Below, piece by piece: positions 36,768 through 45,356 of a stretch of 52,181 bases of DNA (positions are counted from its first letter, which is position 1; every line of letters begins with the position of its first letter). The stretch covers positions 5,177 through 57,357 of the forward strand of contig DDTN01000001.1 of NCBI GenBank assembly GCA_002344355.1, given 5' to 3'. This stretch comes from Proteobacteria bacterium UBA2363 (GTDB taxonomy: Bacteria > Pseudomonadota > Gammaproteobacteria > Xanthomonadales > UBA2363). Both the position numbers and the translations under genes were made by a program. Under the pieces are notes generated by a model. It worked only from the letters and a program-made list of their open reading frames with translations, made no database searches and was not told the DNA's origin.

Positions 36768-36785
36768 CGGCGCGGCACCGCGCCG
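36768..36785. terminator. hairpin between convergent galE and methyltransferase genes
   Basis: CGGCGCG pairs with CGCGCCG around a four-base loop, 63 bases beyond galE. There is no T-run. Confidence 0.35.
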
Positions 36786-36818
36786 GCAGCGGCGGGCGAG
36801 CCCTGCGGCGTGCCGGGG

Positions 36819-37502
36819 TCAGTCGTCGCGCCGGGCCAGGAACAGCGGGTACGGCGCCGGCGCGACCAGGCCGGCCCATTCGCCGACGCGCTCGACCACG
36901 CCGTTGGCCAGGTCGACGAGGTTCTTGCGCGCCTCGAACGGCGGGTCGTAGAAGGCGCGCCGGCGCAGGATCGTGAAGCCGTGGCGGCGCAGCAGGGCGG
37001 CGGCATCGCCGGCGTCGTGGTGGCGGATGCCGGGGCTGGGATTGCGGTCCAGCGCGCGGCGGCCGGTCAGGCGGCGCCACAGGCGCGTCAGCAGCGGCGA
37101 GGTCTTGGTCGCCAGCACCAGATGGCCGCCCGGGCGCAGCACCCGGCGCACCTCGGCCAGGTACGCCTCGTCGTCGGGGACGAACGGCAGCACCACCACC
37201 GACAGCACCAGGTCGAAGGCGGCGTCCGGGAAATCCAGGCCGTCGGGCCGGCAGCGCTCGAAGGGCAACGGCGCGTACTCGCGGCGCGCGAAGTCGACGC
37301 GGCGCTGCTCGACGTCGACGCCGACGATGTCGGGGTGGCTGCGCGCCACCGCCCAGGCGATGTCGCCCCAGCCGAAGCCGTAGTCGAGCACCCGGCCCGG
37401 CGGCACCCGGGCGACCATGTCGAGCACCGCCCTGTGGCGCCGCCGCTGGTGCGCGTCCTGCGGCGCGTCGCGATGGAAATGCGCCGGTACGCCGGCGGTC
37501 AT
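36819..37502 (-). CDS. class I SAM-dependent methyltransferase
   Basis: A 227-residue methyltransferase of the type-11 fold. Motif I is RVLDYGFGWGDIAWAVA, the acidic end of strand 2 is IVGVDVEQRRVDFARRE, and the post-I/II region is FDLVLSVVVLPFVPDDEAYL followed by EVRRVLRPGGHLVLATK. The C-terminal half (RRHGFTILRRRAFYDPPFEA) is typical of sugar or lipid methylating enzymes of this class. The substrate is unknown; its place inside a polysaccharide region suggests sugar O-methylation. It is divergent from the FG-GAP/toroid gene with 51 bases between the starts. Confidence 0.87.
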   Translation of the reverse strand: MTAGVPAHFHRDAPQDAHQRRRHRAVLDMVARVPPGRVLDYGFGWGDIAWAVARSHPDIVGVDVEQRRVDFARREYAPLPFERCRPDGLDFPDAAFDLVLSVVVLPFVPDDEAYLAEVRRVLRPGGHLVLATKTSPLLTRLWRRLTGRRALDRNPSPGIRHHDAGDAAALLRRHGFTILRRRAFYDPPFEARKNLVDLANGVVERVGEWAGLVAPAPYPLFLARRDD

Positions 37503-37513
37503 CGCCGAACCGC

Positions 37514-37519
37514 TAGAAT
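37514..37519 (+). promoter_or_regulatory. candidate -10 box for the FG-GAP/toroid gene
   Basis: TAGAAT 35 bases before ATG 37554. The same hexamer stands before the split paralogue pair (43632-43637). No -35 box or CRP-type site is seen upstream, as it would fall inside the divergent methyltransferase gene. Confidence 0.4.
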
Positions 37520-37553
37520 CCTCCACGCTGCCACTCCGTCCAGGCCCGTCCCG

Positions 37554-40500
37554 ATGCGTCAAGTGTACCGCCCGACCGGATCCGCCGCGGTGCGGCTGGC
37601 GGCCCTCCTGCTGCTGCCGGCGTTGCAGGTCCTGGCCGCACCGGCAGGCGGCGCCGGGGCGATCCGTTTCGACGATGTCACCGCGGCGTCGGTCGACGCG
37701 CTGGCCGATTCCGAGTACCGCTTCGATGCGGTGTGGACCGACTTCAACGGCGACGGCTGCCCGGACCCTTTCGTGTTCGGCCACGCCGACCCGGCGACCA
37801 GCCGGCTGTGGCTGAACCTGTGCGACGGCAGCGGCCGCTTCCGGCTGGTCGGCAACGACGCGGTCCGGCACTACATCAACCCGCCGGTGCTGCCGCTCGG
37901 CGCCGGCTGGATGACCGTGCTGGACGTCGACGGCGACGGCCGCGAGGACTTCTGGCTGCGCCACGCCAACATGCTGGCCGGCTGGTACCGCAACGGCAGC
38001 GAGGCCGGCGCCTTCGTGCCGCGCTTCGCCGACAAGCACGACGCCTGCGACGACGCCTGCGTGTTCGCGGACATCGACGGCGACGGCCGGCTCGACCGCA
38101 TCCACCCCGACCGCCGGGTGGTCGACATCGCCAGCGGCCGGCAGCTGCACGGGCCGGCGCGCACGCGCGGCGAGGCGATCGTCTTCGACGTCGACGGCGA
38201 CGGCTGGCCTGACATCGTGCAGCCCGCCGCCGGCGGCTGGTGGCGCAACCGGGCGGGCCGCCTGACCTGGGTCGAGGGCGGCCTGGCCGGCGACCGGCCC
38301 CTGCTGGCCGCCGACCTCGACCGCGACGGCCACCTCGACCTGCTCGCCATCACCGATGCCGGCGAGACCGGCGACGGCCGCCTGCACCTGTTCCGCAACG
38401 ACGGCGACGGGCGCTTCTCCGAGGTCACCGCCGACAGCGGCCTGGCCGGCCTGCCGGTGCAGCGCTGGCACGCCGAGTACGGCAACGCGATCGCCGGCGA
38501 CCTCGACAACGACGGCTGGCCGGACCTGGTGCTGACCAGCCTGGAACGCCGGCAGCCGGTGCTGGTGTTCCGCAACGAGGGCGGCCTGCGCTTCCGCCGG
38601 CAGGACCTGGACCTGGGCGCCACCGGCCGCGGCAGCGAGGGCCATGCCGCCCGCGCCGACCTGGCCGACTACGACCTCGATGGCCGCCTGGACCTGGTCA
38701 AGACCCAGGCGGGCAGCAACCTCGGCCTGTGGCGGAACGTCAGCGCGGCGGGCGGCGCCTGGATGCAGGTGCGCCTGAGGGGTCCGCGCGGCAACAGCGA
38801 TGCCGTCGGCGCCGACGCGCGCTGGTTCGCCGCCGGCAGCCGCGACCTGCTGGCGCATTCGGCGGTCCAGGTCGGCCCCGGGCATCCCGCCCGGGTCCTG
38901 CATGCCGGGCTCGGCGCGGCCCGGCAGGCCGACCTGGAGGTGCGCTGGCCGCATGGCGGGCCGGCATGGCGCTTCCCTGGCCTGGCCGCCGGCCAGGCCG
39001 TGGTCGCGTTCCCCGATGGCTGCCTGATCGAGGGCTGGCAGCCGGGCCGGGGCTGGCCGATGACCGCGCCGGCGGACTGTCCGCGTCGCGGCCTGCCGAT
39101 CGACGCCGCAGCGGCGCCCGGCGCGGGTACGGCGCCCGCCGGCGGCATCGCCGGCCTGGCCTCCCTGGTGTCCCGACTGCGGCCGGTGGCTGCCGGAACC
39201 GGGGGTACCGGCGGCGCCATCGAACTGCGCCGCCACGGCGCGGTCGGCACCACGGTCACCGCCACCTTCGGCATCCCCCTGCCGCCGGGCGCCCTGACCG
39301 ACGCCCGCGCGCTGCGCATCCTCGACGAACAAGGCGACGAGCTGCCGGCGTCGGTGACGCCGACCCTGCGCTGGCATTTCCGCGACGACAGCCTCCGGGC
39401 GATCAGGGTGCAGCTGCAGGTCGAGCTGCCCGACCGCGGACGCTCGCTGCGCTTCGCGCTGGGACAGCCCCGATCCCTGCCGGATCCGGCGCCGGTGCCC
39501 TACGCCGAGGGTCTGGTCGACGGCGGCAACGGCGTGCGGGTGCCGGGGGTGCTCGCGCTGCTCGACCCGGCCTGGCTGAGCGGTTCCGGCATCGCCGGCC
39601 CGCAGCTGCCGGCCGGTCGCGACAGTCGCGCCTACGACGCCTACTTCGCACGGCAGTTCCAGTGGGCCGGGCCGCTGCCCTCGGAAGACGCCATCGCCTT
39701 CCTGTTCGACCGCGCCAGCACGCTGTACAAGCAGTACCTGCGCACCGGCGCCGCCGAGCACCTGGCGGCGGCGATCGAGAGCCACCGCTTCTACATGGGC
39801 AAGCTGGTGCGCGGCCGCGATCCGGAGAACCCGCAGTGCACCGGCGGCTGGAAGTTCCAGCGCGTCAATCCCTGCGACGTCAAGTTCGTCTACATCGAGC
39901 CGATCCTGCTGCACCTGGCGCTGACCGGCGACGACACCCTGCACGACGACGCCCTGGTCGAGTCGATGGCCTCGCTGTGGGACCGGGGCGGCTGGAGCGG
40001 CATCCGCGGCCCCTACCTGCGCGCCGACCAGGACTTCACCGAGCGCCAGGCGGGCCTGGGCCTGGTCGCCCTGGTCAAGGCCTGGGAGCTGACCGGCGAC
40101 GAGCGCTACCGGCGCAGCGTCGACCAGCGCATCGGCTGGCTGCAGGCGCACCAGCAGGACAACCCCGACGGCCTCGGCGACGACGGCTGCTGGCGCCACA
40201 GCTGGCAGCGCCACGAGGGCAGCAACTACGATCCGGCCACCGACGTGCGCGGCTGTTCGCCGTGGATGAGCGAGAACATCATCGACGGCCTCTGGCAGGC
40301 CTGGCTGGCGACCGGCGACGAGCGCATCCCGGCCATGCTCACCGGCTTCGGGCGGTGGCTCGAGGCGCACGGCTGGATCGGCGAGGAGGCGTTCCGGAAG
40401 GCCGGCCACTCCTGGCGCGATCCCTGCAGCGGCCCGCGCGGCCAGATCGCCTGGTACTTCGGTTCCTCGCAGGCCAGCCTCGACCAGCTGATCGCCATCC

Positions 40501-40784
40501 AGGATTCCGAGGGCTGGTACAGCGACGCCCACACCGTGCAGCTGGCGCTGCCGGTGGCCCTGGCCCGCTTCTTCGAGTCCGACCCCGACCAGGCCCGTGC
40601 GCTGGAGCGCCGCCTGGACCTGGTCGCGCACTCCTGGTCGACCGCCTGCGCGGCCTCTGCGGCGACGCCAAGGCGCTTCAACTGGAACCATCGCGGCAGC
40701 GCGGTGGTGCAGTGGCTGCGCCGGAACTTCCCCGAGCCGGGCACCGCCCCGGGGCACCCGGCGGCGCTGGACCGGCGCCCGTGA
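37554..40784 (+). CDS. secreted fusion protein: FG-GAP/VCBS propeller + RIFT-barrel/alpha-alpha-toroid (polysaccharide-lyase-like)
   Basis: A 1076-residue exported protein with signal peptide (LAALLLLPALQVLAAP). Residues about 60-400 contain seven calcium-loop motifs (DFNGDGCPD, DVDGDGRED, DIDGDGRLD, DVDGDGWPD, DLDRDGHLD, DLDNDGWPD, DYDLDGRLD), implying a seven-bladed propeller. This module closes with GCLIEGWQPGRGWPMTAPADC (about 485-505). After a Gly/Ala linker, residues from about 553 form a RIFT-like barrel (VTATFGIPLPPGAL, VTPTLRWHFRDDSLRAI), then an alpha-alpha toroid (CTGGWKFQRVNPCD, WKAWELTGDERY-type helices, SPWMSENIIDGLWQAWLATG). The barrel-toroid resembles exo-rhamnogalacturonan-lyase/YetA-like proteins; the activity is inference. 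Both modules recur as separate genes at 43710-46918. The GT4 gene overlaps its stop. Confidence 0.82.
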   Translation: MRQVYRPTGSAAVRLAALLLLPALQVLAAPAGGAGAIRFDDVTAASVDALADSEYRFDAVWTDFNGDGCPDPFVFGHADPATSRLWLNLCDGSGRFRLVGNDAVRHYINPPVLPLGAGWMTVLDVDGDGREDFWLRHANMLAGWYRNGSEAGAFVPRFADKHDACDDACVFADIDGDGRLDRIHPDRRVVDIASGRQLHGPARTRGEAIVFDVDGDGWPDIVQPAAGGWWRNRAGRLTWVEGGLAGDRPLLAADLDRDGHLDLLAITDAGETGDGRLHLFRNDGDGRFSEVTADSGLAGLPVQRWHAEYGNAIAGDLDNDGWPDLVLTSLERRQPVLVFRNEGGLRFRRQDLDLGATGRGSEGHAARADLADYDLDGRLDLVKTQAGSNLGLWRNVSAAGGAWMQVRLRGPRGNSDAVGADARWFAAGSRDLLAHSAVQVGPGHPARVLHAGLGAARQADLEVRWPHGGPAWRFPGLAAGQAVVAFPDGCLIEGWQPGRGWPMTAPADCPRRGLPIDAAAAPGAGTAPAGGIAGLASLVSRLRPVAAGTGGTGGAIELRRHGAVGTTVTATFGIPLPPGALTDARALRILDEQGDELPASVTPTLRWHFRDDSLRAIRVQLQVELPDRGRSLRFALGQPRSLPDPAPVPYAEGLVDGGNGVRVPGVLALLDPAWLSGSGIAGPQLPAGRDSRAYDAYFARQFQWAGPLPSEDAIAFLFDRASTLYKQYLRTGAAEHLAAAIESHRFYMGKLVRGRDPENPQCTGGWKFQRVNPCDVKFVYIEPILLHLALTGDDTLHDDALVESMASLWDRGGWSGIRGPYLRADQDFTERQAGLGLVALVKAWELTGDERYRRSVDQRIGWLQAHQQDNPDGLGDDGCWRHSWQRHEGSNYDPATDVRGCSPWMSENIIDGLWQAWLATGDERIPAMLTGFGRWLEAHGWIGEEAFRKAGHSWRDPCSGPRGQIAWYFGSSQASLDQLIAIQDSEGWYSDAHTVQLALPVALARFFESDPDQARALERRLDLVAHSWSTACAASAATPRRFNWNHRGSAVVQWLRRNFPEPGTAPGHPAALDRRP

Positions 40785-41902
40785 GGGTCCTTCACGTCAC
40801 CCTGTCGTTCGCCAACGGCGGGCGCCGCGAGGCGATCGCCGCGCTCGCCGCCGGCCTTGCCGGCCAGGGCGTCAGCAGCAGCCTGTGCTGCCTGGACGGC
40901 CTGGACTCGACGCCGGCGGAACGCGCCGTGTTCGCCGATGCCTTCGCGCTGGACCGGCGCAAGCTGTTCGACCTGCGTGCGCTGCGCCGGCTGGCGCGCT
41001 ACTGCGCGGACCACGGCATCGACATCCTGCATGCCCACGACGCCGCCAGCGAGGCGACCTGCGCGCTGGCCATGCCGTTCTCGGGCACGCCTCTGCTGAT
41101 GAGCTTCCACCGGACCCGCAATTTCGAGTCGGCGCGCCTGCGCGACCGCATCCGCAACGCCGTGGTCGGCCTGCGCGTCGGCGCCGTGGTCACCGCCTCC
41201 CGGGAACGCCGGGACCACTTCATCGGCAGCAACTGGGTGAGTCCGGCCAAGGTGGAGTGCATCCCGCTGGGCATCGATCTCGAGCGCTTCGCGCCCGATC
41301 CCGATCGCCGCGCCGCGCTCCGCGCCGAGCTGGACCTGCCGGACGACGCGCTGCTGGTCGGCTGCGTCGGCCACTTCGGGCCGGAGAAGGGCGTCGATCT
41401 CGCCATCGACGCCTTCCAGCGCGTGCTGGCCGCGCATCCCGACCAGCCCCTGCATCTGGTGGTGCTGGGCCGCGGCGACCCGGACCACGAGCGCCTGGTG
41501 CGCGCCCGGGTCCGGCCGCAGGCGGCGCAACGCATCCATTTCGCCGGGTTCCGTACCGATCCGGAGCGCTGGTTCCAGGGCTTCGACGTGCTTCTGCATG
41601 GTGCCCGGCACGAAGCCTTCGGCCTGGTCCTGGCCGAGGCCCAGGCCTGCGGCGTGCCGGTGGTCGCCGCCGCGGTGGGCGGCATTCCCGACGTGGTGGT
41701 CGATGGCGCGACCGGACTGCTGGCCGCAACGGCCGACGCCGAGCATCTCGCCGCCAGCCTGGCGCGGCTGCTGGCCGACCCGCCGGCACGCCTGGCGATG
41801 GCGGCAGCCGCGAGCCGGCATGCCGCCTCCGCCTTCAGCCGGGACCGCTACGCCCTGAATTTCCTCGCGCTGTACCGGCGGCTGCTGGACGGCAGACGCT
41901 GA
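40781..41902 (+). CDS. GT4 family glycosyltransferase
   Basis: A 373-residue GT-B enzyme. GTG 40781 overlaps the preceding TGA (GTGA), so it is coupled to the FG-GAP/toroid gene. The N-terminal domain begins VRVLHVTLSFANGGRREAI. The C-terminal domain has VGCVGHFGPEKGVDLAIDAF (the phosphate loop), HLVVLGRGDPDHERL and the retaining-enzyme signature EAFGLVLAEAQACGVPVVAA with the ExFG...E pair. It probably adds a sugar to the lipid-linked exopolysaccharide unit at the cytoplasmic face. It is convergent with the decarboxylase gene. Confidence 0.93.
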   Translation: MRVLHVTLSFANGGRREAIAALAAGLAGQGVSSSLCCLDGLDSTPAERAVFADAFALDRRKLFDLRALRRLARYCADHGIDILHAHDAASEATCALAMPFSGTPLLMSFHRTRNFESARLRDRIRNAVVGLRVGAVVTASRERRDHFIGSNWVSPAKVECIPLGIDLERFAPDPDRRAALRAELDLPDDALLVGCVGHFGPEKGVDLAIDAFQRVLAAHPDQPLHLVVLGRGDPDHERLVRARVRPQAAQRIHFAGFRTDPERWFQGFDVLLHGARHEAFGLVLAEAQACGVPVVAAAVGGIPDVVVDGATGLLAATADAEHLAASLARLLADPPARLAMAAAASRHAASAFSRDRYALNFLALYRRLLDGRR

Positions 41903-41999
41903 CCGGCGTCGGTCCGGGCGCGCATCGTCGCGGGCTGCCCAGGCAGCGAACGCGTGCCCGGAGGGTTGCCGACGACGGCCAGGGCGGCGGGCCCGCCCG

Positions 42000-42015
42000 G
42001 GCCGGTGCGCCGGCC
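42000..42015. terminator. hairpin between GT4 and decarboxylase genes
   Basis: GGCCGG-TGCG-CCGGCC, six perfect pairs, eight bases beyond the decarboxylase stop. No T-run is present. Confidence 0.35.
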
Positions 42016-42023
42016 GCAGGCAC

Positions 42024-43256
42024 TCAGATGAGCGCCTCGACCACGTCCGGATGGCCCAGGAACTGCCGGGGACTGGCGGTACGCCCGTAGGCGCCGGACT
42101 GGAACACGACGATCAGATCGCCCGGCCCGGCATCCGGCAGCTCGACGCGGTCGCCGAGCAGGTCCAGCGGCGTGCACAGGGGCCCGACAACCGACACGGT
42201 GCCGCTGCCGGGGCGGTGGCCGTTGACGGCGACCGGATAGTTGCGGCGGATCACCTGGCCGAAGTTTCCGGAGGCCGCCAGGTGCTGGTGCATGCCGCCA
42301 TCGGTGACCAGGAAGGGATGGCCGCGCGAGAGCTTCCGGTCGATCACCCGGCACACGTAGATGCCCGCTTCCCCCACCAGGTAGCGGCCCAGTTCGATCA
42401 CGATCCGCGCCTGGGCCCCGAAATCGGCCTCGCAGCGCCCGGCCAGGTCGGCAAGTGCCCGCTTGACCGGGACCAGGTCGAGGCTGCGGTCGCGATCGCT
42501 GTAGGGGATGCCGAAGCCGCCCCCGAGGTTCAGGCTGCGCACCGGCGCCGGCAGCAGGTCGAGCCAGCCGCGCAGCAGGTCGTAGCTGCGTTGCTGGGCC
42601 TCGACGATCGCCTCGGCGCTGAGGTTCTGCGAACCCGCATAGCAGTGGAAGCCCTCGAAGGCGAGCCCGGCAGCCCGGACCCGCGCGAGCAGGTCCGGGA
42701 CCTGCTCGGCGTCGACGCCGAACTGCTTGGCGCCGCCGCTCATCTTCATGCCCGAGGCCTTGAGCTCGAACGGCAGGTTGACCCGGACCGCGACCCGCGC
42801 CGGCGTGCCGGTGCGCTCGCTGGCGGCCACCAGCAGGTCGACCTCGCGGAACGACTCGAGATTGACCAGGATGCCGGCGGCCTGCGCCTGCGCCAGTTCG
42901 GCGTCCAGCTTGCCCGGTCCGGCGAAGCTGACATGGGCGGGGTCCATGCCGGCATCCAGGGCCACCCGCATCTCGCCGGCCGAGGCCACGTCCAGGCCAT
43001 CGACCCGACGCGCCAGGTGCCCGACCAGGGCCGGCATCGGGTTGGCCTTGACCGCGTAGTGCAGGTCGATGCGGTCGTCGAGGTCGCGGCGCAGCGCCGC
43101 CACCCGCTCGTCCAGCCGGCCGCGGTCGTACAGGTAGCACGGCGTTCCGCCGACCTCGGCGACCACCCGCGACAGCGGGCGGCCACCCACCAGCCATTCC
43201 CCGCCGTCGTCGCGCGGCCACGCCGCCGCGACGCCCTGACCCTCTGCCTGTGACAC
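42024..43256 (-). CDS. PLP-dependent decarboxylase, exosortase-A system-associated type
   Basis: A 410-residue fold-type III decarboxylase related to diaminopimelate and ornithine decarboxylases. The PLP Lys is in DLHYAVKANPMPALV. SFAGPGKLDAEL, FHCYAGSQNLSAEAI, LNLGGGFGIPYSD (phosphate binding), ELGRYLVGEAGIYV and GPLCTPLDLLGD with the active-site Cys complete the set. The sequence resembles TIGR03099, a decarboxylase confined to exosortase-A exopolysaccharide loci. Its substrate is not established. GTG 43256 has AGGGAG about ten bases upstream. It is on the opposite strand to the rest of the locus. Confidence 0.92.
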   Translation of the reverse strand: MSQAEGQGVAAAWPRDDGGEWLVGGRPLSRVVAEVGGTPCYLYDRGRLDERVAALRRDLDDRIDLHYAVKANPMPALVGHLARRVDGLDVASAGEMRVALDAGMDPAHVSFAGPGKLDAELAQAQAAGILVNLESFREVDLLVAASERTGTPARVAVRVNLPFELKASGMKMSGGAKQFGVDAEQVPDLLARVRAAGLAFEGFHCYAGSQNLSAEAIVEAQQRSYDLLRGWLDLLPAPVRSLNLGGGFGIPYSDRDRSLDLVPVKRALADLAGRCEADFGAQARIVIELGRYLVGEAGIYVCRVIDRKLSRGHPFLVTDGGMHQHLAASGNFGQVIRRNYPVAVNGHRPGSGTVSVVGPLCTPLDLLGDRVELPDAGPGDLIVVFQSGAYGRTASPRQFLGHPDVVEALI

Positions 43257-43594
43257 GGTGCGCTCCCTGCCGGACCGGGGCCCATGGTAGCCGCTGGCCG
43301 CACGGCTGCGCCCGCCGGCGCGGGCGGCGACGCGTCGGACAGCCCGTCCCGGCCGCCGCGCAGGGCACGGCCGGGGCCGGGCCGGCCCTCCCGCTGCCGC
43401 CGGGATCGGACCGACCCGCCGGGACCGCTACCGCGCCCGGCGGGTTGCCGGCGCTGCCGCAATCCGGCCCGGCATGCGCCCCGGCCGGCATTATTCCCCG
43501 CCAATGCGCACGGCGTCACGCGTTAATCACGAACCCGCCGGTGTCCAACCTGCGCAGGTCGTCCCGAAAAAATCCCGCAAATAAATGCGCCGCC

Positions 43595-43608
43595 GTGAAA
43601 TGGATCAC
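43595..43608. promoter_or_regulatory. CRP/Clp-type operator (GTGA-N6-TCAC) upstream of the toroid gene
   Basis: GTGA-AATGGA-TCAC has both half-sites intact and lies in the only A+T-rich patch of the 453-base gap (43257-43709). Its centre is 33 bases upstream of the middle of the TAGAAT box, which puts it at about -41.5 or -42.5 from the predicted start. That is class II CRP activator spacing. Nothing else was recognised in this gap. Confidence 0.7.
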
Positions 43609-43631
43609 GAAAACGGGCGCCCGCCCCGACC

Positions 43632-43637
43632 TAGAAT
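43632..43637 (+). promoter_or_regulatory. candidate -10 box for the toroid/FG-GAP pair
   Basis: TAGAAT without a recognisable -35 box. The expected -35 position falls next to the CRP/Clp-type operator, as in activator-dependent promoters. The predicted start near 43643 leaves a leader of about 67 bases. Confidence 0.55.
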
Positions 43638-43709
43638 GCCCGTCCCGTGGGCCATGCACTGCGCCGCCCGCCATCCATTCCGCCGGACCGTGGGGGTTTA
43701 CGGAATATC

Positions 43710-45356
43710 ATGGAAATGTCTTGCTTGCGGCGTTTTGCCGCGATTGCTTGGTTCTTGCTGGCCGGCCTTGCCGGCCAGCTTTCTGTTCCCGTGCCGACCG
43801 CCGTCGCCCAGCAGGCCGGCGATGGCGTGTTCAGTGGCGGCTTCGAGCCCTGGGCACCGCCGGCGGCGGTCCGCACCATCACCCTGACCGGCAACGCCAC
43901 CCTGGCGCCGGTCGAGCTGGTGTCGATGGGCATCCCGTTCCCGCCGGGCGCGCTGAACGACGCCGGCCTGGTGCGGATCCTCGACGGCAACGGCGCCGAA
44001 GTCGCGGCCTTCGTCCGGCCCACCCTGCGCTGGCACTGGCTGGACAACAGCATCCGGGCGGTCAAGGTGCAGTTCTTCGCCGACCCGGCCGGGCAGTACC
44101 GGTTCGACACCGGCGCGCCGCGCAGCCTGCACCTCGCCGAGCAGCCCTACGACGCCGGCACCCGCCCGGGCAAGCAGAACGCCCCGGTGCCGCGCCTGCT
44201 GGCCACCCTGGACCGCAGCTGGCTGGTCGACTCGCTGGTCGCCGGCCCGCAGCGTCCCTGGGATGGCCAGCACTGGTACGACCGCTACGTCGACCGCCAG
44301 TGGCAGTGGGCGCAGAACACCGCCTATTCCGGCGTCCACGGTTTCCTTTTCGACCGCGCCTCGGTGATCGGCCTGCAGTACGTGCGCAATGGCCGGCCGG
44401 ATTACTTCGCGGAATTCTACAACTCGGCGACCTTCTACCTTTCGAAGATCAAGACCACCGGCAATGGCGGCGGCTGGCCGGATTGCACCGGTGGCTGGGT
44501 ATTCGACGGCGTCAACGCCTGCGATCCCAAGTACTCCTATGCCATGCCGCACCTGCTGCTGATCGCGCTGGCCGGCGACGACACCCGGATCAGCCCGGCG
44601 ACGCTCGCCCACATGGTCCACAACCAGATGCAGGGCGGCTGGGCCGGCGTGATCGGCGCCTACCAGGGCGGCAGCCAGGCCTGGACGGAGCGCAAGATCG
44701 GCCTGGCCCTCGAGCACGTGGTCAGCGCCTGGGAGATCACCGGCGACCCGGCCTGGCGCCAGCACATCGTCAACATCGTCGGCTGGCTGCACGCGCACCA
44801 GCAGACGCCGCCGGGCGACCCGTTCACCGGGGCCTGGACCCATTCCTGGCAGACCCACGAGGGCATGACCTACAACGCCGCCACCGACGTCCGCGGCGGC
44901 TCGCCCTGGATGAGCGCCAACATCGTCGGCGGCCTGTGGCGGGCCTGGCGGGTCACCCAGGACCCGCGCATCCCGGCGATGCTGCGCGACTTCGGCCGCT
45001 ACATGGAGCAGCACGGCTTCGCGCCCGACGCCCTCGCCGGCAACTGGCGCAGCAGCTGCAACAGCGGCGGCACCATCGGCTGGTATTTCTCCTCGGGCAT
45101 CGCCCCGCAGTCGGCGGTCATCGCCATCCAGAACAGCAACGGCTCCGGCGCCGACAGCCACAACCCGGAACTGCTGATGGTGATGGCGGCGGCGCGCCGG
45201 TTCGAGACCGATCCCGGCTGGCGCGCGCAGTTCGACCAGCGCATCGCGCGCCTGTCCATGTATCTCAACCTGTCCTGCGCCGCGGCGTCCCACACCGCGC
45301 GCGCGTTCAACTGGCAGCACCGCAATCCGGAGGCCGTATGGCTGCTCGAGCAATGA
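43710..45356 (+). CDS. secreted RIFT-barrel/alpha-alpha-toroid protein (polysaccharide-lyase-like)
   Basis: A 548-residue exported protein homologous to the C-terminal half of the 37554-40784 product. After a signal peptide (FAAIAWFLLAGLAGQLSV...AVAQ) comes a short VFSGGFEPW motif (40-48). The barrel follows (ITLTGNATLAPVELVSMGIP, FVRPTLRWHWLDNSIRAVKV), then the toroid: CTGGWVFDGVNACDPKYSYA, SAWEITGDPAWRQHIVNIVG, GGSPWMSANIVGGLWRAWRV and a C-terminal FNWQHRNPEAVWLLEQ. The two Cys of CTGGW...NACD are conserved in the fused paralogue. A glycan lyase or hydrolase role is inferred from fold resemblance only. ATG 43716 is a second possible start. Its stop overlaps the next gene by ATGA. Confidence 0.82.
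   Translation: MEMSCLRRFAAIAWFLLAGLAGQLSVPVPTAVAQQAGDGVFSGGFEPWAPPAAVRTITLTGNATLAPVELVSMGIPFPPGALNDAGLVRILDGNGAEVAAFVRPTLRWHWLDNSIRAVKVQFFADPAGQYRFDTGAPRSLHLAEQPYDAGTRPGKQNAPVPRLLATLDRSWLVDSLVAGPQRPWDGQHWYDRYVDRQWQWAQNTAYSGVHGFLFDRASVIGLQYVRNGRPDYFAEFYNSATFYLSKIKTTGNGGGWPDCTGGWVFDGVNACDPKYSYAMPHLLLIALAGDDTRISPATLAHMVHNQMQGGWAGVIGAYQGGSQAWTERKIGLALEHVVSAWEITGDPAWRQHIVNIVGWLHAHQQTPPGDPFTGAWTHSWQTHEGMTYNAATDVRGGSPWMSANIVGGLWRAWRVTQDPRIPAMLRDFGRYMEQHGFAPDALAGNWRSSCNSGGTIGWYFSSGIAPQSAVIAIQNSNGSGADSHNPELLMVMAAARRFETDPGWRAQFDQRIARLSMYLNLSCAAASHTARAFNWQHRNPEAVWLLEQ

Noticed and set aside
36819..40757. Very long minus-strand open frame (over 1300 codons) across the FG-GAP/toroid gene
   Set aside because: Only its first part, after ATG 37502, is a real methyltransferase. 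The rest is the antisense shadow of the plus-strand gene, with Arg/Ala/Gly/Gln-rich composition and no motifs.
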